Of a stretch of DNA of 11,787 bases, positions 5,520-11,787 are shown one piece after another; position 1 is the first letter of the stretch; each line of letters opens with the position of its first letter. The DNA is from CAYUJH01 sp964394585 (GTDB lineage: Bacteria > Bacteroidota > Bacteroidia > Cytophagales > Flammeovirgaceae): assembly GCA_964394585.1 (NCBI GenBank), contig CAYMYI010000120.1:1-11787 (forward strand), read 5' to 3'. The notes under the pieces were generated by a model. The model ran no database searches. It worked only from the letters and a program-made list of their open reading frames with translations, and had not been told where the DNA came from. The translations under genes were made by a program, and so were the position numbers.

Positions 5520-7607
5520 CTAAAATTTAAGCTGCATTTGCCAGCGTACATCGGTGCGCGTGTTTCCTTCGATTTCTTCGTTACCCGAGCTAATTTCTTG
5601 GCGATCAGTGTAGCGAAACTCCGCATATTTCAACCAAAAAGAGAGCCGCTTACTGGGTTTATACCGAACTACCAGATAGTGGCGTGTCCCCTGCCCAAAA
5701 TATGCAGGGAACGAGAAAGAATACAATACATCTTTTTCGTAGGCGTACTGTCGGTTTTGGTAGTCGTCGGTGTCGAAGAGGGCTAGTCTACCACTAAAGC
5801 GGATTTTGCCAAAATCGAGGTTGATATCTTGCATGAGCGCCATTCCTTGCGTGTATTGGGCTTGGTCGTATTCGCTAAATTGCCAACGAGTTTGCAACGA
5901 GATTATTCGCTCGGCGGTGTAGCTCACATTCAGTAAGTATTGCCTTCGGGTTGCCGGCAGCAGAAAATCGGTATTGGTCGTATTATTGGGCTGGTTGCGC
6001 TCGCGCTGTTCGTAGCGAAGCTGCCCGTATAGGTTAATCTTTCTGGAAATCCGCCAAGTAGCCCGCAGCAGGGCTTCTTGTCCTAACGAGGGTGCATCGG
6101 CTTGAAAGCGCAGCCAAGGGAACCAAAATAAATCGTAGTAGGCTGCAAAGTTCCACTTGCGTGAAGGAGCATATTGTATGCCCCAATAGATGCCCCGCTC
6201 GTTAATGTTCCCTGAAGTTTCAGCGAAGGCATCGCCATAAAACGAATGAAAGTTGCGATCAAAACTGCGGAATACCATCGCCATTTGCAGTTCGCGGGCG
6301 AAGCTCCCTACCCAACCGCCAACCATGCCTATCCCTCCACTTTTCGATTGTGCCATCTCTCCAAAAAAACTGACGTTTTGAAGGTTATATTGAGCATCGA
6401 GCCCCCAGTTCCAATTTTCTTGCCCTCGAAAGAAAAACTGATTGTAATCGCTCGCACGCCGAATGAAAGGCTGCCCATAGCGCGTATAAAGCCCGGTAGC
6501 ACCGAGCGTGAGTCGCTTATTTTTACTTTGGTATTGTACATGGTTGCCTGCTACAAACTCTCCGATAGCCCCTCTACCAGCTCGTTCGCTTTCGGTGCGG
6601 TGGAATCCACTTTGAAACAAGCTGCTTACAAAACTGGGCGTGTTTTCCAACGTATCGGCTTCTTGTTGGTTGGCATCAATGCGTTTGTACGATATAAAAG
6701 GAGTGATTTCCCACGTTCCGTATTGCAAGGTGGCGGCTACACCACGGAAAAAGCCATTTTCGAGTACAGAAGTGTATGGTACTGGTCCTAATGTATTTCG
6801 GCGGGTTGTGGCTGTAGTTTCAGCGCCCTTGCCAGCCTGAAAGCCAGCCGCCAACAACAAACTTTGCCCCACTTGTATGCGGTAATCGCCGATGGTGAGG
6901 TGTTTTAATCGTCCTTTATTTTGTAAAGAAAAATGATAAGAAAAGAAATCGGCGCCGTATTGCCGATTGCTCGGCGACCACCGAAATGCCTCGCCAGCAT
7001 CTTTTTCGAGGGTAAAGCCAAGGCTAAAATCTTTCGTGTGTGCTACCCGATAACGTACGTAGAACCGGTTCGGATCGCCTACATACGGAGGGGGACTTCC
7101 GTCGTCTTTAGGTTGATAGCCTCGTTTGGTTTGCAGGGTGCGATCATGCCGCACGAGTAGATAGTGGTTTTCCTCACGCTTAATGCGCTCCCACAACGAG
7201 GCGTTGTCGTTGGTTAGGGTACTGTTGGTTAGGGTAACAAATGGCAGTAAGTTGCGCACGGTTTCTAGGTCGAACCCTTCAACGGCTTGTAACTCATATA
7301 CCGATAGGAACGCCCCATACTTTGCTTTATGCTCGAAGAATTGATGTATTTGCGTTTCGTTAAGTAGGTAAAGAGCGCGAAGCTCTTCCGGTGTGATTTT
7401 GTTGAGATTCAATGGCCGGCGGTAGTACTGAAATAACGATTCGTACAACGATTCGTAGTCTAAATCTTCCTCTTGTACCGGAAATAATCGTTGAACGAAT
7501 GTGTCCATATCGGGCTCTTCAGTACTATTGTACACCTGTGCGCTAGCCCAACAAGGAAGTAGAAAGCATATAAATCCTAAAAAACGTACGATGTTATTCA
7601 ATAGCAT
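5520..7607 (-). CDS. Exported HhH-domain protein with outer-membrane beta-barrel
   Basis: A 695-residue protein with a signal peptide (cleavage near Ala-Ser-Ala-Gln, residues 21-24). Residues about 65-126 form a ComEA-like helix-hairpin-helix region: LNLNKITPEELRAL, FEHKAKYGAFLSVYELQAV, GFDLETVRNLLPFVTL. The first hairpin, usually PGIG in ComEA, reads LLNETQ, so DNA binding is uncertain. The remaining 565 residues are amphipathic beta-strands with many aromatic ends and turns such as NPNN and DTDDYQN, and the last residues are WQMQLKF; this suggests a large outer-membrane barrel. Start choice: ATG 7607 has A-rich upstream sequence; ATG 7619 is also possible (699 residues), while the 7688 start would put 40 residues before the signal core. 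The start lies inside the end of the PorV-like gene (14-bp overlap), implying coupled translation. The family is widespread in Bacteroidota; its role is not known to me. Confidence 0.82.
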   Translation of the reverse strand: MLLNNIVRFLGFICFLLPCWASAQVYNSTEEPDMDTFVQRLFPVQEEDLDYESLYESLFQYYRRPLNLNKITPEELRALYLLNETQIHQFFEHKAKYGAFLSVYELQAVEGFDLETVRNLLPFVTLTNSTLTNDNASLWERIKREENHYLLVRHDRTLQTKRGYQPKDDGSPPPYVGDPNRFYVRYRVAHTKDFSLGFTLEKDAGEAFRWSPSNRQYGADFFSYHFSLQNKGRLKHLTIGDYRIQVGQSLLLAAGFQAGKGAETTATTRRNTLGPVPYTSVLENGFFRGVAATLQYGTWEITPFISYKRIDANQQEADTLENTPSFVSSLFQSGFHRTESERAGRGAIGEFVAGNHVQYQSKNKRLTLGATGLYTRYGQPFIRRASDYNQFFFRGQENWNWGLDAQYNLQNVSFFGEMAQSKSGGIGMVGGWVGSFARELQMAMVFRSFDRNFHSFYGDAFAETSGNINERGIYWGIQYAPSRKWNFAAYYDLFWFPWLRFQADAPSLGQEALLRATWRISRKINLYGQLRYEQRERNQPNNTTNTDFLLPATRRQYLLNVSYTAERIISLQTRWQFSEYDQAQYTQGMALMQDINLDFGKIRFSGRLALFDTDDYQNRQYAYEKDVLYSFSFPAYFGQGTRHYLVVRYKPSKRLSFWLKYAEFRYTDRQEISSGNEEIEGNTRTDVRWQMQLKF

Positions 7608-8451
7608 CTTTTGCAGCATTAGGCGAAAACGTATAGGCAATGGAAAGCTGATGCGTAAACCCAAGGCGCGGATGTGTATGCAGGGCATAATCGAATTGGA
7701 GCATTTTCCAACGCCCTCCTATGCCAAAATACCCCTGTGCTGGTTCCGACGAAAAGCCGGTGCGGGCAAAAAAGCCGGTGTGCCACTCGTACTCGGCACC
7801 AGCTTGTGCCATCATGGGCATACTCGTTTCTTTTTGAGTTTCCAGATAAAAGCGAAAGCGCTCAACAGGTTGATAACAAAGCCCCGCACGGATGAGGGCT
7901 GGCAGGCGTTCGTCTTCAAAGGTAGCGACTTGTGGTTGGTTAATATGATGTAGAGAAGCCCCCATACGCAACTCAGGCGTAAGTTGGGTAATCACGCCTA
8001 AATCGAGGAATGGCATTCCCCGAGTTTCAAGGCCTTGCGTGGCAATTTGCAGATAGCCCACACGCACGCCCAAATCGACTCCGCTTAGGTGAGTAGCCAT
8101 ATTTGCTACCAAGCGTTGCTCGCTAAATAATCGGTCGCCAAAACGGGAAATACCGACACCAGCTTGCCAATTTTTTAATTTCCAAGTACCTACCGCTGCT
8201 ATTGAACGAAAAGCCGCCACGTTGTAACGGTTGGTGTAGGCAAGGGCTACGGTTGGGTTCTCTGCCCCATTTAAGCCGGCGGGGTTATGAAACACACTCC
8301 ACACATCGCGTAGCGTTGCGTTTACCTGCCCCATCGCTGTCGCCCTGCCGCCAAAAACTTCTGCAGCAGGTTGGGCAAAACTTGCTTGGGCTAACAATAC
8401 CCCCCAAAACAACCATAGGTTTGCATAGCGTAGTGAGTAGCGTAATGTCAT
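7594..8451 (-). CDS. PorV/PorQ-like outer-membrane beta-barrel protein
   Basis: A 285-residue protein with a signal peptide cleaved near Ser-Phe-Ala (residues 24-26). The mature start EVFGGRATAMGQVNATLRDVWSVFHNPAGL (31-60) is the signature of the PorV/PorQ/FadL-like barrel group ('GaRa.gMG.a..a..d..avy.NPAGL'). Repeated amphipathic strands follow (for example AGVGISRFG, LDLGVRVGYLQ, LRMGASLHHI, FFARTGFSS) to a strand-like C-terminus. PorV itself is a type IX secretion component; this protein is shorter than typical PorV (about 380 residues, from memory) and nothing else of that system is here, so I call only the family. It is the first gene of a leftward operon whose second gene overlaps it by 14 bp. 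It may assemble with, or accompany, the HhH/barrel protein. Confidence 0.8.
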   Translation of the reverse strand: MTLRYSLRYANLWLFWGVLLAQASFAQPAAEVFGGRATAMGQVNATLRDVWSVFHNPAGLNGAENPTVALAYTNRYNVAAFRSIAAVGTWKLKNWQAGVGISRFGDRLFSEQRLVANMATHLSGVDLGVRVGYLQIATQGLETRGMPFLDLGVITQLTPELRMGASLHHINQPQVATFEDERLPALIRAGLCYQPVERFRFYLETQKETSMPMMAQAGAEYEWHTGFFARTGFSSEPAQGYFGIGGRWKMLQFDYALHTHPRLGFTHQLSIAYTFSPNAAKDAIE

Positions 8452-8477
8452 GATTCCTTGCGCGATTGAATCTAATG

Positions 8478-8484
8478 CAAAGTA
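8478..8484 (-). promoter_or_regulatory. Possible -7 box for the PorV-like operon
   Basis: Read leftward, TACTTTG followed by CA lies 26 bp before the ATG at 8451. It resembles the Bacteroidota -7 element TAnnTTTG but is one base short. No clear -33 element is seen. Confidence 0.35.
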
Positions 8485-8527
8485 CGTATTTATTTCGCAG
8501 TCTGAGAACTTTTCGTAACGTGCAAAC

Positions 8528-8552
8528 AGAAAATTCCTTGAATGAATTTTCT
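8528..8552. repeat. Perfect 9-bp inverted repeat in the divergent control region
   Basis: AGAAAATTC (8528-8536) and GAATTTTCT (8544-8552) are perfect complements with a 7-nt spacer. It lies between the two divergent start sites, upstream of both candidate -7 boxes. It lacks a T-tract and no transcript is expected to end here, so an operator is more likely than a terminator. Confidence 0.5.
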
Positions 8553-8575
8553 TATCTGTAAAAGCAGTAGATAAG
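8551..8575. repeat. Second inverted repeat, CTTATCT/AGATAAG
   Basis: CTTATCT (8551-8557) and AGATAAG (8569-8575) are perfect complements with an 11-nt spacer. The motif recurs as TATC at 8579-8582 and TTATC at 8586-8590, giving several GATAA/TTATC units just before the 8619 promoter box. This is a candidate binding site for a regulator of the M16 peptidase gene. Confidence 0.4.
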
Positions 8576-8618
8576 CTGTATCTTTTTATCAGACGAAGCG
8601 ATTGCCGAACCTCTTTTG

Positions 8619-8626
8619 TATCTTTG
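8619..8626 (+). promoter_or_regulatory. Bacteroidota-type -7 promoter box for the M16 peptidase gene
   Basis: TATCTTTG, followed by CATC, matches the Bacteroidota -7 consensus TAnnTTTG exactly. It lies 21 bp before the ATG at 8648, giving a short leader of roughly 15 nt. The -33 region is weak: only an ATTG at 8601-8604, closer than usual. Confidence 0.72.
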
Positions 8627-8647
8627 CATCCTTTTTAAAAAATAGCC

Positions 8648-9883
8648 ATGACAGAGTACGAGGTTTACAGATTCCCCAACGGTTTACGCTTAGCGCACCG
8701 GCAAGTTACCCACACTAAAATTGCCCATTGTGGTTTTGTGCTTAATATTGGTAGCCGCGATGAAGCCGACACCCAAATCGGACTAGCCCATTTTTGGGAG
8801 CATATGGCGTTTAAAGGCACGCAAAAGCGAAAAGCCTATCATATTTTAAGTCGAGTTGACTCGGTAGGAGGCGAGCTCAATGCTTACACCACACGCGAAA
8901 AGATATGTTTTTACGCTTCAATCTTATCGCCTCATTTTCATAAAGCAGCGGAACTACTTACCGATATCACTTTCTTTTCTACTTTTCCTGAAAAAGAAAT
9001 TATGAAAGAGAAAGGGGTGATCCTCGAAGAAATGGCAATGTATGAAGATGACCCAGCCGATGCGCTTGCCGATGAGTTTGACCGAGTGATTTTTGGAGAG
9101 CACCCACTTGGCTGGAATATTTTAGGAACTCGCAATACGGTTCGCAGCTTCCACCAAGCCGATTTTTTTGCATTCATTCAGCAGAATTTAAACCTAGAAG
9201 AAGTTGTTTTTTCGTATGTGGGGCCGCAATCGTTCAAACAAGTGCTTCGGAAAGTAACGCCACTGTTCGAAAACATTCCCCCCATGTACGCCCAAAAAGA
9301 GCGCAAGCCTTTCGCAGGCTTTGTGCCTAGCTCTGAGGTTATGCGTAAACCACTTACTCAGGCACATTGTGCGATTGGCACAGAGGGGTACGGGCTTCAA
9401 CATGAAGACCGTTTACCGTTCTACCTACTCACTAATTTGCTAGGAGGGCCGGGGATGAACTCGCGTTTGAACTTGGCTATTCGAGAAAAGTACGGTTTTG
9501 TATATGCTATCGACGCTACCACTACCTCGTACCTCGACACAGGTATTTTTTCGATCAACTTCGCTACAGAACCTAAAACACTCGACCGCTGCATAACACT
9601 TGTAGAGCGAGAGCTGCAACTCCTTCGCACGGTGAAAATGGGTAGTATGCAATTGCATAGAGCTAAACAACAACTCATGGGTCAGTTGGCGATGTCTGAA
9701 GAAAGTAACTTAGGGTTTATGTTAGTGATGGCAAAAAGCTTGATTGATCTTGAAGACTTACTCACCTTAAATGAAATTTTTGAAAAAATAGAAAGCGTAA
9801 CCGCCGAGAAAATCTTAGAGCTTGCCAACCGAACGCTGGCAAAAGACCGCTTGAGTCAACTGATTTTCCAACCAGAAGAATAA
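8648..9883 (+). CDS. M16B family zinc metallopeptidase
   Basis: A 411-residue protein of the M16 (pitrilysin/mitochondrial processing peptidase-like) family. The inverted zinc motif HxxEH is intact as H48-F-W-E51-H52, with the third ligand probably E128 in VILEEM, 76 residues after H52. The C-terminal half carries GGPGMNSRLNLAIREKYGFVY (266-286), with the conserved Arg279 and Tyr286 that contact substrate in M16 enzymes. All catalytic residues are present, so it should be active. There is no signal peptide, so it probably acts in the cytoplasm on peptides or small proteins. Length fits a single-unit M16B protein (about 400-450), which usually works as a dimer. It has its own TATCTTTG promoter and is followed by a 108-bp gap and the disordered-protein gene. 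Confidence 0.93.
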   Translation: MTEYEVYRFPNGLRLAHRQVTHTKIAHCGFVLNIGSRDEADTQIGLAHFWEHMAFKGTQKRKAYHILSRVDSVGGELNAYTTREKICFYASILSPHFHKAAELLTDITFFSTFPEKEIMKEKGVILEEMAMYEDDPADALADEFDRVIFGEHPLGWNILGTRNTVRSFHQADFFAFIQQNLNLEEVVFSYVGPQSFKQVLRKVTPLFENIPPMYAQKERKPFAGFVPSSEVMRKPLTQAHCAIGTEGYGLQHEDRLPFYLLTNLLGGPGMNSRLNLAIREKYGFVYAIDATTTSYLDTGIFSINFATEPKTLDRCITLVERELQLLRTVKMGSMQLHRAKQQLMGQLAMSEESNLGFMLVMAKSLIDLEDLLTLNEIFEKIESVTAEKILELANRTLAKDRLSQLIFQPEE

Positions 9884-9991
9884 CCCTCCTGCGTACGATT
9901 CAGTGGATTCTACAGGCATTTTATACACTTTTTATAGCGCTAACGTTTAGATAATATAAAGTATGCTGTATTACAACGCTTCGCTGCTCAC

Positions 9992-11056
9992 ATGAAAAAA
10001 AAACGAATCGATTCACACTTTACAACTCAACTCGAGCAATGGAACGCTGAAAAGCGCGCATCGCGCGTGGGCACTCCGCTGTCAGCTTCTGAGCCAGCTG
10101 CCTCACCACACGAAAACGTAGAACATGAGCCTCCGGCGGAAGAACCCCTTGCTTTGCCCGAAAAGGAAACTCCTCCTGCGTTGCCTGTAGCAGCCACCTT
10201 TCCAACTAAAAAAGAAGAAGGCTCTACCGAAAAGTCTGCCTCTGATGTTTCCAATAATACCGTAGATAACTCAGGTCCTTTTACCCTAATTACCGCCTCG
10301 TTTGCTATGCCTTTTCGAAAGCCAAAGAATGGTAAGGAAAAGAATACAGTACAACCGTCGGAGCAGGAGGCTACTCATCCGGTTGAGCAGCAACCTGTAC
10401 TTATGTCAGATTCACCTGTCGAACCTCTTGAGGAATCGACTTTGCCTACCACAGAAACAGAAAATAATTCAGAAGGAGCCGCGATTTCATCCAATTCAGT
10501 AGAGGAATCGCCTATTACACCACTGCATACCGCTCGGCAAGAATTACCACAACCTTTAGAAAATGAAGCGGAAACTCAGCAAACTTCTGAAGTAAAAACA
10601 TCGAAGGTAGCTTCTCCCAAGCTATCTTCTACATCTTCAAACGGCGTGCATGCCAGTACAAAAACGGAAGAATCTTCGGCTCCTACGCAAGAAAATGCAA
10701 CGGAAAAAAATGATTCAAATTCGGCATTAGTTCAAAACCATGAAGTATCATTCCCTCTTTCTGCACAAGATGCACCTCCTACCATTCTAGATATCCAAAA
10801 GGTGCTTCGCAGTAAGCAATCTTCGGAAGAACATACAACGGAAGCAATGGATGCGCCCTCTTTATATCCGGAGCTTTACCCCAATAAAGAACAATCTCCA
10901 TCATTTTTAATTAGTGAAGAAGAAGAAGCAAAATTTTTACAAGTGTTGCAGAACCAACAAGCGAATGGCGCAACTGAGGGCAAAGAAATTGACGATTCCA
11001 TCAACGATTTTGCCGAGCAAATCCGAAAAGAACTGAAAAAAGATGGGATTAGTTAG
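9992..11056 (+). CDS. Long disordered Ser/Glu/Pro/Thr-rich protein, unknown function
   Basis: A 354-residue protein with no signal peptide and no membrane helix. Residues about 28-260 are low-complexity, rich in Ser, Glu, Pro, Thr, Gln and Asn, and should be intrinsically disordered and acidic. Three parts look ordered: the basic amphipathic N-terminus RIDSHFTTQLEQWNAEKRASR (5-25), a hydrophobic island PFTLITASFAMPF (96-108), and the C-terminal third with PPTILDIQKVLRSK (262-275), LISEEEEAKFLQVLQNQ (306-322) and FAEQIRKELKKDG (340-352), which look helical. This would fit a flexible tether or scaffold with binding motifs at its ends (inference). The frame is open throughout, so the low complexity is in a real gene rather than a decayed one. 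Codons 2-4 form a run of nine A. Its stop overlaps the end of the opposing mlaE gene by 8 bp. Confidence 0.8.
   Translation: MKKKRIDSHFTTQLEQWNAEKRASRVGTPLSASEPAASPHENVEHEPPAEEPLALPEKETPPALPVAATFPTKKEEGSTEKSASDVSNNTVDNSGPFTLITASFAMPFRKPKNGKEKNTVQPSEQEATHPVEQQPVLMSDSPVEPLEESTLPTTETENNSEGAAISSNSVEESPITPLHTARQELPQPLENEAETQQTSEVKTSKVASPKLSSTSSNGVHASTKTEESSAPTQENATEKNDSNSALVQNHEVSFPLSAQDAPPTILDIQKVLRSKQSSEEHTTEAMDAPSLYPELYPNKEQSPSFLISEEEEAKFLQVLQNQQANGATEGKEIDDSINDFAEQIRKELKKDGIS
10603..10629 (+). repeat. Intragenic hairpin in the disordered-protein gene
   Basis: GAAGGTAGCTT (10603-10613) pairs with AAGCTATCTTC (10619-10629) over 11 pairs, one of them G-U, around the 5-nt loop CTCCC. No T-tract follows. 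The G-U pair works only in the rightward transcript, that is, the mRNA of this gene. It could slow translation or be a chance result of skewed codons. Confidence 0.45.
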
Positions 11057-11780
11057 TCAGCAGCTCGGCGAGGAGATAATCTGCCACAAAAATAGCAATA
11101 CAACTGTTCGTAACGGCAAACGTACTGGCACGTCCTACCTCTAAAGCACCTCCCCGCACATAAAACCCCTTGTAGGCTGAAATACTCACCACTAAAAAGC
11201 CGAATATGAATGACTTGACCAGTGCTACCACTACGCTAAAATCGAGGAAATCGAACCGAATACCATATATATAATCATTCGGGGTAACTAATCCTCCTAA
11301 GGTTCCTGCCAAATACCCTCCGTAAATTGAAAGAAACCCTGCAATGATTACCAAACAGGGGAACACCACCACGCTCGCTAAAATCTTGGGAAGTACTAAA
11401 TACGATACAGCGTTAATTCCCATCACATCGATTGCATCAATCTGTTCACTGATGCGCATGTTACCCAACTGGCTTGCTATATTGGAGCCTACTTTTCCGG
11501 CAAAAATGATTGCCGTAAGGGTAGGTGCTATTTCTAATATGCTCATATCGCGCACTACTAAACCAATTAAAAAGAGCGGATAGATTGGGTTTACTAAGTT
11601 ATATGCAGTTTGGACTGCCGAAACCGCGCCAATGAACAAGGCTACCATAGAAACAAAAAACAGCGAGTTAATGCCGATTTCTACGCTTTCTTCAAAAAAA
11701 CGAGTAACGTACACGGAAAAACGCTCGCGGCTTACGAACATCTTTCGAATAAAAAGAAGATAGTTGCCAAGTCCTTTCAT
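11049..11780 (-). CDS. mlaE: MlaE-type ABC transporter permease
   Basis: A 243-residue inner-membrane permease of the MlaE/YrbE family, the membrane part of the MlaFEDB-type system that moves phospholipids between the membranes. The family's core is clear: EIAPTLTAIIFAGKVGSNIASQLGNM (83-108), then SEQIDAIDVMGINAVSYLVLPKILA (111-135), and the C-terminal GALEVGRASTFAV (211-223). About five hydrophobic helices are visible (about 35-60, 66-95, 135-165, 180-205, 222-240). Length is close to the usual 250-260. The gene is complete, with ATG at 11780. The usual partners, ATPase MlaF and substrate-binding MlaD, are not downstream: the gene ends by overlapping a convergent gene. They may lie upstream beyond the right edge or elsewhere. 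Confidence 0.92.
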   Translation of the reverse strand: MKGLGNYLLFIRKMFVSRERFSVYVTRFFEESVEIGINSLFFVSMVALFIGAVSAVQTAYNLVNPIYPLFLIGLVVRDMSILEIAPTLTAIIFAGKVGSNIASQLGNMRISEQIDAIDVMGINAVSYLVLPKILASVVVFPCLVIIAGFLSIYGGYLAGTLGGLVTPNDYIYGIRFDFLDFSVVVALVKSFIFGFLVVSISAYKGFYVRGGALEVGRASTFAVTNSCIAIFVADYLLAELLTN

Positions 11781-11787
11781 ATATAAA

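Noticed and set aside
6246..6791. 181-codon open frame antisense to the HhH/barrel gene
   Set aside because: The opposite strand encodes a long signal-peptide, HhH and barrel protein; the antisense frame has no recognisable features.
7608..7688. Longer start for the HhH/barrel protein at 7688
   Set aside because: It would place a 27-residue basic stretch in front of a normal signal peptide and extend the overlap with the PorV-like gene to about 95 bp.
1..11787. CRISPR array, tRNA/rRNA, insertion sequence, phage or toxin-antitoxin genes
   Set aside because: No spaced direct repeats, no tRNA-like cloverleaf, no transposase or integrase motifs, and no small paired toxin/antitoxin ORFs were seen on either strand.

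Overview
The window looks like chromosomal DNA of a Bacteroidota bacterium, probably of the Cytophagales/Sphingobacteriales type (inference). Four signs support this. There is a TATCTTTG promoter box just upstream of the 8648 gene. Start codons mostly have A-rich upstream sequence rather than Shine-Dalgarno motifs. A PorV/PorQ-type outer-membrane protein is paired with the HhH/beta-barrel protein family typical of the phylum. There are also several lipoproteins with short lipoboxes. I see no tRNA, rRNA, transposase, integrase, CRISPR array or phage gene.

Layout, left to right. Positions 1-418 (-) hold the start of a lipoprotein with an Ig-like domain that runs off the left edge. Positions 521-1276 (-) hold a GvpL/GvpF-family gas vesicle protein with a TTG start. 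Positions 1277-1705 are a 429-bp gap with several AT-rich inverted repeats, a possible 11-codon ORF and a good rightward intrinsic terminator. Next come two rightward membrane-transport genes: an NSS (sodium:neurotransmitter symporter) family transporter (1706-3205) and a HupE/UreJ-type membrane protein (3262-3846). Two leftward genes follow, encoding a small exported protein (3926-4360) and a four-helix membrane protein (4448-4849), both uncharacterised. A rightward lipoprotein gene (4969-5517) converges with a leftward two-gene operon. That operon encodes a PorV/PorQ-like barrel (8451-7594) and then a large HhH-plus-beta-barrel protein (7607-5520), with overlapping ends. A 196-bp divergent control region with two dyads and a strong -7 box separates this operon from an M16B zinc peptidase (8648-9883). 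The right end holds a long, disordered, Ser/Glu/Pro/Thr-rich protein (9992-11056) that overlaps tail-to-tail by 8 bp with an MlaE-type ABC permease (11049-11780).

Functionally the window is a mosaic dominated by the cell envelope: Na+-coupled uptake, possible metal transport, two outer-membrane barrels, lipoproteins and phospholipid trafficking. It is not one dedicated system, and I do not see a convincing complete novel system. The best leads are the unexplained rightward terminator and leader before the NSS transporter, the gvpL gene with no gas-vesicle neighbours in view, the fusion of a ComEA-like HhH domain to an outer-membrane barrel coupled to a PorV-like gene, the dyad-rich divergent promoter region, and the disordered protein with conserved-looking ends.
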